NCBI GenBank assembly: GCA_002102225.1
Contig: LQPB01000044.1
Location: 1-64,000, forward strand
Direction of reading: 5' to 3'
From: Mycobacterium interjectum
GTDB lineage: Bacteria; Actinomycetota; Actinomycetes; Mycobacteriales; Mycobacteriaceae
DNA: 64,000 nucleotides
In this document: positions 28,246 through 36,976 of the stretch, in pieces
Position numbering within the stretch: position 1 is the stretch's first letter
How the letters are laid out: each line of letters starts with the position of its first letter
Program-made: the position numbers and the translations under genes
Notes under the pieces: model-generated
Database searches by the model: none
What the model saw: only the letters and a program-made list of their open reading frames with translations
What the model was told of the DNA's origin: nothing

Positions 28246-29010
28246 TCACACCTCGACCGCCGACGCGATCTTGCTGACGACCTCGCCCGCCTGGTTGGCG
28301 GTGTCGAACCCGCACCACAGCGTGTCGATGATGATGTTGTTGCGCACTCCCAGCGCGCGCTGGCAGGCGAAGCCGTGCCCGCCGTCGAGGGTCTGCACCA
28401 GGCTCAGCGAGGTGCCGGTCGCCGCCAGCTCGCCGAAAGTCCACTTGACGGACGGGTCGCCGGGCTGGCTGAAGGTCAGCGGCCGGTTGGCGCAGGCGGA
28501 CCACCGCGGTTTGGCCTGCGTGAAGAATTGCTGGGCCACGTCGGCGTCGCGGAACCTGACCACGGCCTGCAGCAGGGCGTGCTTACGCTGGGCCGCGGCG
28601 CGGGCGTTATCGAGGAACTGTCCTTCCAGAGCATCCCAGCTGCTGTCCCGGTAGACGGCGGCCTCGACCGGCGAATAGGCGTCCAGGCAATTGCGATCCG
28701 AGACCTGGTCCTCGCTGTGCGACATCTCCGAAATCGGCCGGCGCAACACCATATTCGTGGTTTGCCCCACGGCATCGACGTCACCGGCGGTCAACAGCAA
28801 GTGGTCCAGGCGGGCATTGAGAATCCGCGGGGGCTGCCAGTGCCCCAGGTTCGGGGCCGCCACGGGGCGCCCGGCGGCGGACACGGTGCATCCGCTCAGC
28901 AGCAAGCACATGGCCGTCGTGGCGAGCATGACGTAGCGCGCGACGGCCAGGCGCCCGCGCCCGGCGTCGCCGCCGAGCGACCCGGGTTCGTTCGCTGACG
29001 GTGCGCTCAT
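28246..29010 (-). CDS. PknH-sensor-like lipoprotein
   Basis: From the ATG at 29010 (GGAGA upstream) this is 254 residues. A charged leader of about 25 residues precedes a hydrophobic segment and the lipobox LLLSGC. The mature part is a PknH-like extracellular sensor domain (about 60-250), as in mycobacterial LppH/LpqA-type lipoproteins. Typical elements are PRILNARLDHLLLTAGDVDA, DRNCLDAYSPVEAAVY and FGELAATGTSLSLVQ, with paired Cys near ACANRPL, FACQRAL and LWCGFD. It has no kinase domain of its own, but a Ser/Thr kinase gene lies 5 kb away. The protein is probably a free ligand-binding partner. It ends 2 bp from the VIT-vWA gene (convergent). The longer frame to 29268 lacks a signal and is rejected. 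Confidence 0.85.
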   Translation of the reverse strand: MSAPSANEPGSLGGDAGRGRLAVARYVMLATTAMCLLLSGCTVSAAGRPVAAPNLGHWQPPRILNARLDHLLLTAGDVDAVGQTTNMVLRRPISEMSHSEDQVSDRNCLDAYSPVEAAVYRDSSWDALEGQFLDNARAAAQRKHALLQAVVRFRDADVAQQFFTQAKPRWSACANRPLTFSQPGDPSVKWTFGELAATGTSLSLVQTLDGGHGFACQRALGVRNNIIIDTLWCGFDTANQAGEVVSKIASAVEV

Positions 29011-29308
29011 CTCGGGGTCTCCTGTCCGGGTCACAAGCGACACAACACCGCTACCGCGGCCGGTATTCGCCGTGTCGGCTGCGAGCCCAGCTACTGCCTT
29101 GAAGTTAACGCCCCGCGGCGGGTTCGGTGCGCAAGCACATTGTCGGCATGTCGTGCCGCGGGGCGTCGGTGGGCGGCTGTTCTCATAGGGGTTTCTAAGC
29201 CCGGTGATGACGTGAGGACGGGCAAAACCGCTTGTGACATGCCGTTTGCGAAACACCCAGGTGTCCAAGGCATGAATCCAGGGGCGACTTTGTCTGAAAT
29301 TGGCCTGT

Positions 29309-30586
29309 CTACTTACGGACCGGGAACACGATCGCCTGAGTCACGCTGCCGCCGTTGACGGCCGGCCCGAGCAACGCCGTGAACGTGTTGGCCGCGGGGT
29401 CGTAGGCCAGCAGCGAAGTGCCCGGTCCGCAGCCGGCCTTGCCCACGAGGACCAGCTTGTCGCCGCTCACGCCGTTGACCATCACGCTGTCGGACACGCC
29501 GGGCACCTTCACCCGCGTGGTATGCCCGTCGGCAGTCAGGCGGGACAGGAACATGGTGCCGCACCCGCCAATTGACTGCAGGAACGTGCCGCTCGGCAGC
29601 TGCCATGCGTCGGTGTCGCCGAGGTCGCCGTCGAATCCGGGATCACGCCCGGTGCCCGAGTTGACCGCGGTGAGCGCGGTCGGCGCGGTGCCGTCGACGG
29701 GCACTTGCCACAGTTGGCCGGTGTGGGAGAAACGGGCGGTATCGGTGCAGTTGGCGAGGACCACGGTCGTCGGGGTCCACCACCGAACCGGTGAGCACGC
29801 GGTGAGGTTCCCAGGTACCGGCAACTCTTTTCCGGGCGTCCCGTCGTTGCCCATGAGGGCAAGGCCTCTGGTGGAGCCGAGGACCAGCTGCGTGCCGTCG
29901 GGGGTCGGCAGGGCTCCGCCGTTGTAGTCGGGTCCCACCGGATATGCCAGCTCCTGCTTGCCGGAGAGGTCGACCCGATGGAGCGCGGGCCGATCCGGGT
30001 AGTGCCCCGTGCCGATCAGCACGGCCGTGCCGTCGGGGCGCGCGTAGCGGACGGGCCCGCCGTCGACGACGGCGAACGTGGTCTGTTCGCCATTGCGAAG
30101 GTCGACGGATAGTGCCGTTTCGTCGTGCGGCGACCCGGGTTTGGCCGCGTAGAAAAGGGCGTGGCTCCCGTCTCCGGACCAGTCGAGCAACCTGGCTCCA
30201 GAACCGGCTGGGAACGTGGTGATCGGGTAGCGTCCGCCGGCCGGGTCGACGAGGTACAGCGTGGTGGCGACCTTCTCCGCGTGGGGCTCGTTGGGGTCCC
30301 GCTTCTCGCCGGGTCGATGGCTGATGGCGGGACTCCACAGGGCGAGCATCCAGCCCGGGCCGACCTGCGACCAAGGGATGGTCTGAATCGCCGCCTCGAC
30401 TCCATGGGCCGCCGGCTGCGCCTCGACGGCCGGGTGGTCGGACGGGCCGCGCGCCGCAGTCGTTCCGGTCGACGGCGAGCAACCGGCGGCCAGCACCGCG
30501 GCCACCGCGATGACGGCTGCCCGGCCGCGCCATGCCTTGGCCGACGCGGGTCGCCTCCGGCGGTTTCGAATGGCGTTGCGGTTCAT
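29309..30586 (-). CDS. Beta-propeller-like lipoprotein, paralogue of the gene at 32964
   Basis: The protein has 425 residues: an Arg-rich leader, a hydrophobic core and the lipobox LAAGC (Cys about 36). The mature region consists of repeated blade-like segments (RLLDWSGDGSHALFY, RYARPDGTAVLIG, PTPDGTQLVLGS), giving a WD/TolB-like propeller appearance. Its opening motif IPWSQVGPGWMLALWSPA is shared almost exactly with the protein at 32964-34145, so the two are paralogues, one lipid-anchored and one freely secreted. The ATG has AAAGGAACC upstream and lies 22 bp after the Mpt64-like gene, so they are probably co-transcribed. No enzyme motif is visible; a binding or sensor role is inferred. Confidence 0.78.
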   Translation of the reverse strand: MNRNAIRNRRRRPASAKAWRGRAAVIAVAAVLAAGCSPSTGTTAARGPSDHPAVEAQPAAHGVEAAIQTIPWSQVGPGWMLALWSPAISHRPGEKRDPNEPHAEKVATTLYLVDPAGGRYPITTFPAGSGARLLDWSGDGSHALFYAAKPGSPHDETALSVDLRNGEQTTFAVVDGGPVRYARPDGTAVLIGTGHYPDRPALHRVDLSGKQELAYPVGPDYNGGALPTPDGTQLVLGSTRGLALMGNDGTPGKELPVPGNLTACSPVRWWTPTTVVLANCTDTARFSHTGQLWQVPVDGTAPTALTAVNSGTGRDPGFDGDLGDTDAWQLPSGTFLQSIGGCGTMFLSRLTADGHTTRVKVPGVSDSVMVNGVSGDKLVLVGKAGCGPGTSLLAYDPAANTFTALLGPAVNGGSVTQAIVFPVRK

Positions 30587-30608
30587 GTTGATTGGTTCCT
30601 TTCCTGGA

Positions 30609-31331
30609 TCAGGCCAGCATGGATGCGAGTTCGATGCGGGGTACCGCGACTTGGTGTGGCCCGGCGTTGTCCCGCACCACTTGGTCTTGGCCGAAGAAGA
30701 AGATCACGACGTCGTCGGTGATCCCGAAGTTTTGGTACGTCGTCTCGTCGAGATCGGCGGCCGGCGCGTGCAATTCGGCCCGCACGATCGGGTCGAGCAC
30801 CTCGAGCGGTTTGGCCCCGGGCTTGAACAACGTGTCGAACGTGATCGGGACGTGCCGGGCGAGGTCGAAGGTGAACGCCCGAAACGTGGTGTCCGGGTGG
30901 CCTTCGTGGGCGAAGCCGGTGTCATTGTCGATCTCGAGCACCAGGCTCTGGGTGCGGGCGTCCGGTTTTCCCGAGCGGTAGGTCGTGGCGGTGACCGCGT
31001 ACAGATACGGCCGATCGCGCCCGTCGCGCGGTCCGAACTTGGCGACCCAGTCGACGAAGTCGTCGCGATCCCGCTTCAGGAACGCCGCGACCGCAGCCAT
31101 GTCCGGGTAATCGACGGGGAAGCTCATGTCGATCTTGTAGGCGGGGGTGGTGCTGCGGACGTGGCAGCTGCCGTCGCCGCCGATGTTTCCGTCGAGCTCG
31201 GTGCACGCCGATTGCCGCGGTGCCGCAACCGATGTGGTCGCCGACGTCGCCGGCGCCGCCCGGTGCCCGCCGCATCCCACCGCGCTCGCGATCACCGCCG
31301 CGGCCGCGATCCCTACGAGCGCGGCCCTCAT
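30609..31331 (-). CDS. Mpt64/TB22.2-family (DUF3298) lipoprotein
   Basis: The protein has 240 residues. The signal peptide ends in the lipobox SAVGC. The mature part resembles the secreted antigen Mpt64: ACTELDGNIGGDG, PAYKIDMSFPVDYPDM, TTFRAFTFDLARHVPITFDT, TYQNFGITDDVVIFFF and a C-terminal VAVPRIELASMLA. The fold is the DUF3298/RsiV-like domain. Mpt64 itself is a secreted immunogenic protein lacking a lipid anchor, so the lipobox is a difference. The ATG overlaps the stop of the NHL gene by 4 bp (ATGA), so the two are translationally coupled. The biochemical role is not established for the family. Confidence 0.85.
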   Translation of the reverse strand: MRAALVGIAAAAVIASAVGCGGHRAAPATSATTSVAAPRQSACTELDGNIGGDGSCHVRSTTPAYKIDMSFPVDYPDMAAVAAFLKRDRDDFVDWVAKFGPRDGRDRPYLYAVTATTYRSGKPDARTQSLVLEIDNDTGFAHEGHPDTTFRAFTFDLARHVPITFDTLFKPGAKPLEVLDPIVRAELHAPAADLDETTYQNFGITDDVVIFFFGQDQVVRDNAGPHQVAVPRIELASMLA

Positions 31332-32221
31332 CGCTGCACCGCCAGTTTGAGAATGCGGAAGTGGAGGCCGTCGTTGAGGTATACGTTGCCCTCGCTGTCG
31401 ACCGCGACATAGGAGGGGTTCTTGAGGTCGTTGAATGGCAGCACGGTCGGGGCGCCGGCGCCCGCATCCAACTTCAACACGCGGTCGGTGCCCAGGTCGA
31501 CGACATAGAGATTGCCGCGGGTGTCGACCGCGAGGTCGGTCGGCAGCTTGAGGTCGTTGAACGGCAGCGTCGTTGGGCTATCGGCTCCGGGTGCGAGCTT
31601 CAGCACCCGCTTGGCGGCAGAGTCGACGACGTAGACGTTGCCGCCGGTGTCGGCGGCCACCCCGTCGGGATGAACCGCGTTGAACGGCAGCACCGTCGGG
31701 GTCGTGGACCCCGGGTCCAGCTTCCAGACCCGCTTGGCGCCCGAGTCGCTGACGTAGACACCGCCCGCGGGGTCGACCGCCACACCGGCGATCATGTCGA
31801 GATTGGTGAAGGGCAGCGCGATGGGCGTCGCGGTCCCCGGCGCCAGCTTCAGGACCCGCTTGCCCTTGCCGTCGGTGACATAGAGGTTGCCGGCCGTGTC
31901 CGCCGCCGCAGCGAGGCCTTGGCCGAGGCCGGTAAACGGCAACCGTACGGGGCGACCCGTGCCGCCCGCCGCCTCCCACACCTGGCCGTAGTACCAGTCG
32001 AGCACGTACACGTTGTCCGCGTTGTCCACCGCCACGCCGGCGGGACGGTTGATCACTTCGCCGAACGGCAGCTCGACCTGGGGCGCATAGGTCGCCTGGT
32101 GCGGCTGGGTAGCGCTCGGTGCGCTCCGTGGCGCGCCCGTTGTGGTCGTGGAACAACCCGCTGTGGACAGTGCCGCCGTGGCGACCCCGATCGTCAGGGC
32201 CAGGGCAATTGCTTTCCTCAT
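31328..32221 (-). CDS. NHL-repeat lipoprotein resembling the PknD sensor
   Basis: The protein has 297 residues. The signal peptide ends in the lipobox STAGC. About six NHL-type blades follow, each with AVDxxGNVYVxDxxxxRVLKL, for example VAVDPAGGVYVSDSGAKRVW and LAVDTRGNLYVVDLGTDRVL. They form a six-bladed propeller like the extracellular domain of M. tuberculosis PknD. Here the propeller is a separate lipoprotein, and the nearby Ser/Thr kinase lacks it. I prefer the ATG at 32221 (GAAGG upstream) over a TTG three codons earlier. Three CTTGCGC direct repeats at 11-bp spacing lie just upstream (32246-32274). It begins a coupled group with the Mpt64-like and propeller lipoproteins. Confidence 0.86.
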   Translation of the reverse strand: MRKAIALALTIGVATAALSTAGCSTTTTGAPRSAPSATQPHQATYAPQVELPFGEVINRPAGVAVDNADNVYVLDWYYGQVWEAAGGTGRPVRLPFTGLGQGLAAAADTAGNLYVTDGKGKRVLKLAPGTATPIALPFTNLDMIAGVAVDPAGGVYVSDSGAKRVWKLDPGSTTPTVLPFNAVHPDGVAADTGGNVYVVDSAAKRVLKLAPGADSPTTLPFNDLKLPTDLAVDTRGNLYVVDLGTDRVLKLDAGAGAPTVLPFNDLKNPSYVAVDSEGNVYLNDGLHFRILKLAVQR

Positions 32222-32245
32222 GGTTATCAACCTTCGGCGGGAGGC

Positions 32246-32274
32246 CTTGCGCGATCCTTGCGCGAGCCTTGCGT
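32246..32274. promoter_or_regulatory. 11-bp-spaced CTTGCG direct repeats (set 1)
   Basis: CTTGCGC at 32246 and 32257 and CTTGCGT at 32268 recur at exactly 11-bp intervals, 25 bp upstream of the NHL lipoprotein ATG. They touch the stop codon of the upstream gene. Direct heptamers at 11-bp steps are the known binding geometry of SARP/OmpR-type regulators, and an EmbR-like SARP is encoded at 35770. No clear -10 lies at the canonical distance. Confidence 0.5.
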
Positions 32275-32957
32275 CAGTAAGGCGCTTGGACGCCGTCGCC
32301 GAGCATGGTCAGGTCGCCGCAGCTGATGGCGCCCGCGCTGGTCCATGCCGGGTCGTGATCCGAGCTCACCGGGACCGTATCGGAGCGGCCGACCGTGGCC
32401 GTCGCACCGTTGAGGTCGATCTCCGTGCGGCGCACGGTCATCAGCGGGTTGTCTTGTTCGTCGCGCTGCTGTAGCAATCCCACCAGGTGACGTCCGTCGC
32501 CGAGGTCGCTGCAACCGATGCCGTCGCCATTGCCCCTGCGGTGACCGAGGTCAAACCGGAAGGACGCGCCCCGCGGATCGGCAACCGGGGTGATGGTGCA
32601 CCCGGCCACCGCGTAGAGGATTGCCTCCCGGCCGGTGTCGACGATGATCTGGTGGTTGCCGTCCTGCTGGGCGTCGATCAGCAGCGCGGAGCGGTGCAGG
32701 GGGCTGGGACTGTCGATTACTGCCTCGCCGTAGCCCTGGGCGGTGGCGATGCCGACGACCGTGTTGGTGATCCACAACGTGGCCGGCTGGCCATAGGCGG
32801 CGCTGACATCCTTGCTCGCCGCGCCGGGCGGTGGGCCGCCCGGTCCGCACCCCGCGTCGGCGATGGCGGGTGGCGCGGCCACTGCGCCGAACGTCGCGAT
32901 CGCGGTGGCGACCAGGGCCGTCAGTGTAAAGTGCTGGGAGCGTGCGATTTTCGTCAT
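32274..32957 (-). CDS. Secreted protein of unknown function
   Basis: The protein has 227 residues with a Sec signal peptide (about 1-34, ending AIADAGCGPGG) and no lipobox at the cleavage site. The mature domain has four or more Cys (AGCTITP, IGCSDL, ISCGDL) and beta-rich stretches such as SALLIDAQQDGNHQIIVDTG. I recognise no family. It follows the secreted propeller gene by 6 bp and is almost certainly co-transcribed with it. The 11-bp repeats begin at its stop codon. A secreted partner of the neighbouring propeller proteins is a reasonable guess, no more. Confidence 0.75.
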   Translation of the reverse strand: MTKIARSQHFTLTALVATAIATFGAVAAPPAIADAGCGPGGPPPGAASKDVSAAYGQPATLWITNTVVGIATAQGYGEAVIDSPSPLHRSALLIDAQQDGNHQIIVDTGREAILYAVAGCTITPVADPRGASFRFDLGHRRGNGDGIGCSDLGDGRHLVGLLQQRDEQDNPLMTVRRTEIDLNGATATVGRSDTVPVSSDHDPAWTSAGAISCGDLTMLGDGVQAPY

Positions 32958-32963
32958 GTCGGG

Positions 32964-34145
32964 TCACCGCCGCTGCGTCGGGTAGGGCACCGCGCTGATG
33001 ACGCCGCCGCCGTTGACCGGCGGCCCGAGCAGCACGGTTGACGTGCCGGCCGCGGGGTTGTAGTCGACGAGTGACTCGCCGCTCCCGCAGCCGGCCCTCG
33101 TCTTGAGTTCGAGGTCGCCCCCGTGGGCGCCGACCACGACGACGCTGTCGCGCGTCACGTCGGGCACCGAGACGCGGCTGGTGGTGCCGTCGCCGTTGAG
33201 CTTGGCGAGGAAGACGACGCCGCATGCGCCGGCGGCCTGCAGGAAGGTCCCCGTCGGCAGCTGCCACGCGTTCAGGTCGCCGTAGTCGGGGCCGTGCTGC
33301 CCGTTGTTCGGCGCCGTGAGGGCGGTCGGTGTGCCGCCGTCGATCGGCACCAGCCACAGTTGAGATCCGGCGGGGCTCTCGCAGCGGGCCAATGCGGTCA
33401 TCGACCCCGTGTCCCACCAGCGCAACGGTGCGCAGTCCTTCTGCCCGGCGATCGGCACCGCCCGGCCGGCGGCCCCGTCATTGCCCATCAGGGCCAGCCC
33501 GGTGGCCGTGCCCAGGACCAGCCGCGTGCCGTCCGGTGTGGACAGGTACCCGTGGAAGTCCTGCCCGACCGGGTACGTCAGCTGATGGTTGCCGGCCAGG
33601 TCGACTCGTTCGAGCGAAGCGGGTTGCGAACCCTTCCACTTGTAGATCAACACCGCTTTGCCGTCGGGTCGGGTGTAGTGGGGGGTGACGTCGGTGTGGT
33701 CGACGGTGAACTGTGTCTTCGTCCCACTGCGCAAGTCGACCTCCGTCAGCACCGTCCGGCTCTTCTCTTCCGTGGTGAAAAGGGCGCGGGTTCCGTCGCC
33801 CGACCAGTCGACCAGTCCCGGGCGGGAACCGTCGCCCGGCGGCGGGAAGGTGGTGATCGCGTAACGCCCGCCCGCCGGGTTGACTAGGTACAGCGTCATG
33901 GCGGCCGTCTGCCACGTCGGTGAGCCGGGGGGCGGCGACTCGCCGGTGTGTAATCCCGGAGCCGGGCTCCACATGGCGAGCATCCAGCCGGGGCCAACCT
34001 GCGACCAGGGGACGCTCCCCAGCGGGGCCTCGACCCCGTGGGCGGCTACCGGTTGAGGACCGTCGGGCTCGGCGTGCGCCGTGGGCGCAAGGGCGATCGT
34101 CGCCATTGCCATCAGCGCGAGCATCGCGCGGGACGTCGTGTTCAT
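32964..34145 (-). CDS. Secreted beta-propeller-like protein, paralogue of the gene at 29309
   Basis: From the ATG at 34145 (AGGAGCC upstream) this is 393 residues. A Sec signal peptide (about 1-26, ending PTAHAEPDG) has no lipobox Cys. The blade-like segments GLVDWSGDGTRALFT, HYTRPDGKAVLIYK and LSTPDGTRLVLGTATGLALMG align with those of the lipoprotein at 29309, and VPWSQVGPGWMLAMWSPA is the shared signature. The longer frame to 34271 has a charged, non-signal N-terminus and is rejected. It is divergent from the Ser/Thr kinase across a 185-bp gap that contains the second set of 11-bp repeats. It is probably the first gene of a block reaching to 32274 or further. Confidence 0.8.
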   Translation of the reverse strand: MNTTSRAMLALMAMATIALAPTAHAEPDGPQPVAAHGVEAPLGSVPWSQVGPGWMLAMWSPAPGLHTGESPPPGSPTWQTAAMTLYLVNPAGGRYAITTFPPPGDGSRPGLVDWSGDGTRALFTTEEKSRTVLTEVDLRSGTKTQFTVDHTDVTPHYTRPDGKAVLIYKWKGSQPASLERVDLAGNHQLTYPVGQDFHGYLSTPDGTRLVLGTATGLALMGNDGAAGRAVPIAGQKDCAPLRWWDTGSMTALARCESPAGSQLWLVPIDGGTPTALTAPNNGQHGPDYGDLNAWQLPTGTFLQAAGACGVVFLAKLNGDGTTSRVSVPDVTRDSVVVVGAHGGDLELKTRAGCGSGESLVDYNPAAGTSTVLLGPPVNGGGVISAVPYPTQRR

Positions 34146-34207
34146 ATCGGGCTCCTGAGAACGTGTCCGGGTCTGCCGCCCGGTCACGCAAAGCTTCTGG
34201 CGGATGC

Positions 34208-34236
34208 CTTGCGCGTTTCTTGCGCGAATCTTGCGC
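34208..34236. promoter_or_regulatory. 11-bp-spaced CTTGCGC direct repeats (set 2)
   Basis: CTTGCGC occurs at 34208, 34219 and 34230, exactly 11 bp apart, in the divergent region between the secreted propeller gene (start 34145) and the Ser/Thr kinase (start about 34331). The sequence and spacing match set 1 at 32246. This supports a common SARP-type regulator, with the EmbR-like protein next door the prime candidate. Confidence 0.5.
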
Positions 34237-34330
34237 GGCATCGCCGGGCCTCCGCGGCGGCTTTGCGGCAAACAGGTGCGTTGCCGGCCACCAGGGGAGA
34301 TACTGCGTCGGTAACCGAGGAACAGAGGCG

Positions 34331-35743
34331 GTGGCGGTGGACTCGCGCGTCGGCACGACGTTCGGCAAATACGACATCACGCGCCAGCTCGGCAAGGGCG
34401 GCGGCGGGGTCGTGTACGAGGCCTACGACACCGGCAAGGGGCGGACCGTCGCGCTCAAGGTGCTGGCCGATGAGCTCTCCACCAACACCACGTTCCGCAC
34501 CAGGTTCCAGCGGGAGTCCCAGGCGGCGGCGATGCTGCAGGAACCGCACGTCATCCCCATCCACGACTGGGGCGAGATCGACGGCAGTCTCTACATCGAC
34601 ATGCGCCTGGTGCAGGGGCGGACGCTGCTCGACCTCATCGAGGAGGGACCGCTGGCGCCCGCACGGGCGGTGGCCATCGTCAGCCAGGTCGCGGCCGCAC
34701 TCGATGCGGCACACGCGGAAGGGTTGATCCATCGCGACGTCAAGCCGCAGAACATCCTCGTGACCCCCGCCGATTTCGTGTATCTCGTCGATTTCGGCAT
34801 CGCCCAAACCAAGGCCGACCCGCGGCTGACGACCGTGGGCACTCAGATCGGCACATTGAATTACATGGCGCCGGAACGCTTTAACGCCAAGGTGCCGACG
34901 CCGGCCGTCGACGTCTACTCGTTGGCGTGCGTGCTGTATGAGTCGCTGACCGGAGACGCGCCCTTCGCCGGTGACAGCCTCGAGCATCTGGTGGCGGCGC
35001 ACCTCGCGCTGCCGCCCCCGCGGCCGAGCGCGGCGAATGGCCGGATTCCGGCCGCGCTCGACGAAGTCGTGGCCCGCGGCATGGCCAAAGACCCCGGGGA
35101 CCGGTACGCATCGGCGGGTGGCCTGGCCCGTGCCGCGCAGCGGGCACTGGGCGGCGTCGCGGACGATCTGACCGACGCCATGAGCTCGACGGCCGACCCG
35201 GACGGCACCCGCCCGTTGACGGCGGGCCCGCTCGCCGCGGCGCGGCCTCCCGACAGCGGCCCGGGGCCACGGCGGCGGAGGTGGGTGCTGCCGACGGTGA
35301 TCGCGGGTGCGGCGACGCTGGTGCTGGCGGGCACCGCTGGAGTCATCGCCATCCTCGGGCACCAGCCGCCCGGGCGGGAGCAGCCGCCGGCCCGCGCCGT
35401 GCTGCCCCCGCTGATCACCGGACCCGACTTGAGCAGCCTGCACCAGTCTTGCGATCAGGGCTTCTCGCTGCCGACCGCCACGGGCTTCGGCGCCCACGCC
35501 GGACGCGGGACCCCGGAAACCTCATGCCTTTTCGCCGACAGCGTGCTGACGTCGTACTGGGCCGCATACGGCAACGCCAGCCCGCTGCCGCGCGCGGTGT
35601 CGGCGCCGGGCGCCGTGGACTGCAAGGCGGTCCCCGGCGCGCTGTGCAACGGCTCCAACTTCCTGGTCCACTGCCAGCAGCATCCCGGGGACAGCTGGAT
35701 CACCTGCGTCGGGGGCAACAACGCGCGCGTATACCTCTGGTGA
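34331..35743 (+). CDS. Transmembrane Ser/Thr protein kinase, PknD/E/H-like
   Basis: The protein has 470 residues from the GTG at 34331; a GTG at 34337 is also possible. The kinase domain (about 7-270) has the Gly loop LGKGGGGVVYEA, Lys43 in VALKVL, HRDVKPQN (D136), DFG (D154) and activation loop LTTVGTQIGTLNYMAPERF, so it should be active. It closely resembles PknD and PknE (FQRESQAAAMLQEPHVIPIHDWGEIDG). A linker leads to one transmembrane helix (about 318-341). A small extracytoplasmic domain of about 120 residues has six Cys and ends CVGGNNARVYLW. It lacks an NHL or PknH_C sensor; such sensors are encoded separately nearby. An EmbR-like FHA regulator follows by 26 bp, as embR accompanies pknH in M. 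tuberculosis. Confidence 0.9.
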   Translation: MAVDSRVGTTFGKYDITRQLGKGGGGVVYEAYDTGKGRTVALKVLADELSTNTTFRTRFQRESQAAAMLQEPHVIPIHDWGEIDGSLYIDMRLVQGRTLLDLIEEGPLAPARAVAIVSQVAAALDAAHAEGLIHRDVKPQNILVTPADFVYLVDFGIAQTKADPRLTTVGTQIGTLNYMAPERFNAKVPTPAVDVYSLACVLYESLTGDAPFAGDSLEHLVAAHLALPPPRPSAANGRIPAALDEVVARGMAKDPGDRYASAGGLARAAQRALGGVADDLTDAMSSTADPDGTRPLTAGPLAAARPPDSGPGPRRRRWVLPTVIAGAATLVLAGTAGVIAILGHQPPGREQPPARAVLPPLITGPDLSSLHQSCDQGFSLPTATGFGAHAGRGTPETSCLFADSVLTSYWAAYGNASPLPRAVSAPGAVDCKAVPGALCNGSNFLVHCQQHPGDSWITCVGGNNARVYLW

Positions 35744-35769
35744 GTCCGAGCTGAAGGGATTGTTGTCCG

Positions 35770-36903
35770 ATGGCCCACGGCGCTATCCGGTTTGGGGTGT
35801 TGGGACCGTTGCAGATGACCGCCGACGGCGCGGATGTGCCGCTGGGGCCGGCAAAGCAGCGCGCCGTGCTGGCCACCCTGCTGATCAATCGGAATCGCGC
35901 CGTCCCGATTGACTCGCTGATCGATGCCGCGTGGCAGCAGTGCCCGCCGCCCGAGGCCCGGGCGAGCCTGCACGCGCACGTATCCCGGCTCCGCCGCCTG
36001 GTGGGCAGCGCCGGCGCGGATGCCGCGGCCGTTCTGGTCAGCGCTCAGCCGGGCTATCGGCTGAACGTGCCCGACGAGGCTTGCGATTTCGGACGTTTCG
36101 CCATCGAACGAAGGGCCGGAATCCAGGCCGCCACCGCCGGGCGGTTCGACGAGGCCAGCGGCCACCTGGCGGCGGCGTTGGCCGAGTGGCGCGGCCCGGT
36201 GCTCGAGGACTTGCGTGACTTCGGGTTCGTGGATGTCTTCGCGGCCGCGCTGAACGAGGACAAGCTGGTGACATTGACAGCCCGGGCCGAGGCCGAGATA
36301 GCTTGCGGACGAACCCATTCCGTGATCGCCGAGCTCGAAGCCCTGGTCGCGGAGCACCCCTACCGAGAACCGTTGTGGGCGCAGTTGATAACGGCTTACT
36401 ACCTGGCGGAGCGGCAATACGACGCGCTGGACGCCTACGGTCGGCTGAAGACGACGCTCGCCGACGATTTGGGCATCGACCCCGGGCCCACCTTGCGGGG
36501 CCTTCATCAGCGCATCCTGCGCCAGGAGCCGCTGGATGTCGAAAGCGCAGCCCGCGCAACGGCCAAGCGCGCCGCCGCGACCCTGCGCCGGCCGGCCGGC
36601 GGCTCGCGCGAATCGGCCGTCGCGCACCTGTGCGATGCCGCCGGCGGCCGCCATCCGCTGCGCGGGGAAGCCACCAGGATCGGCCGCCTGTCGGACAACG
36701 ACATCGTCATCGACGATGACACCGTCAGCCGCTACCACGCCGTGATCGTCGATACCGGGAACAGCTTTGTCATCACCGACCTCCAGTCGGCCAACGGAGT
36801 CGACGTGGCGGGGCAGCGGATTCGCATCAGCGCGACGCTGGCCGACGGCGACCGCATCTGCATCTGCGGGCACGAGTTCACTTTCGAGATCGACGAAAGG
36901 TGA
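35770..36903 (+). CDS. EmbR-like regulator (HTH-BTAD-FHA)
   Basis: The protein has 377 residues. An OmpR/SARP-type winged HTH (about 5-98: FGVLGPLQMTADG, HAHVSRLRRLVG) precedes a BTAD domain (about 105-255: YREPLWAQLITAYYLAERQ, LADDLGIDPGPTL). A C-terminal FHA domain (about 285-372) has GRLSDNDI, SRYHA and SANGV. This is the exact architecture of EmbR, which is phosphorylated by PknH and docks phosphothreonine through its FHA domain. Being directly downstream of a Ser/Thr kinase strongly implies phospho-control here too. SARPs bind direct repeats with 11-bp spacing; such repeats occur at 32246 and 34208. AAGGGA precedes the ATG. It is likely a paralogue, since embCAB is not in the window. Confidence 0.88.
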   Translation: MAHGAIRFGVLGPLQMTADGADVPLGPAKQRAVLATLLINRNRAVPIDSLIDAAWQQCPPPEARASLHAHVSRLRRLVGSAGADAAAVLVSAQPGYRLNVPDEACDFGRFAIERRAGIQAATAGRFDEASGHLAAALAEWRGPVLEDLRDFGFVDVFAAALNEDKLVTLTARAEAEIACGRTHSVIAELEALVAEHPYREPLWAQLITAYYLAERQYDALDAYGRLKTTLADDLGIDPGPTLRGLHQRILRQEPLDVESAARATAKRAAATLRRPAGGSRESAVAHLCDAAGGRHPLRGEATRIGRLSDNDIVIDDDTVSRYHAVIVDTGNSFVITDLQSANGVDVAGQRIRISATLADGDRICICGHEFTFEIDER

Positions 36904-36976
36904 CGAGGCCACGGAATTGTCGGGCGGTAGCATCTGCACCAGGCGGTCCCGGGCCAACGAGGGAAGGCGCGCCTAG

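Noticed and set aside
33920..34330. N-terminal extension of the Ser/Thr kinase frame
   Set aside because: It is antisense to the secreted propeller gene, Arg-rich, and kinases of this group begin only a few residues before the catalytic domain.
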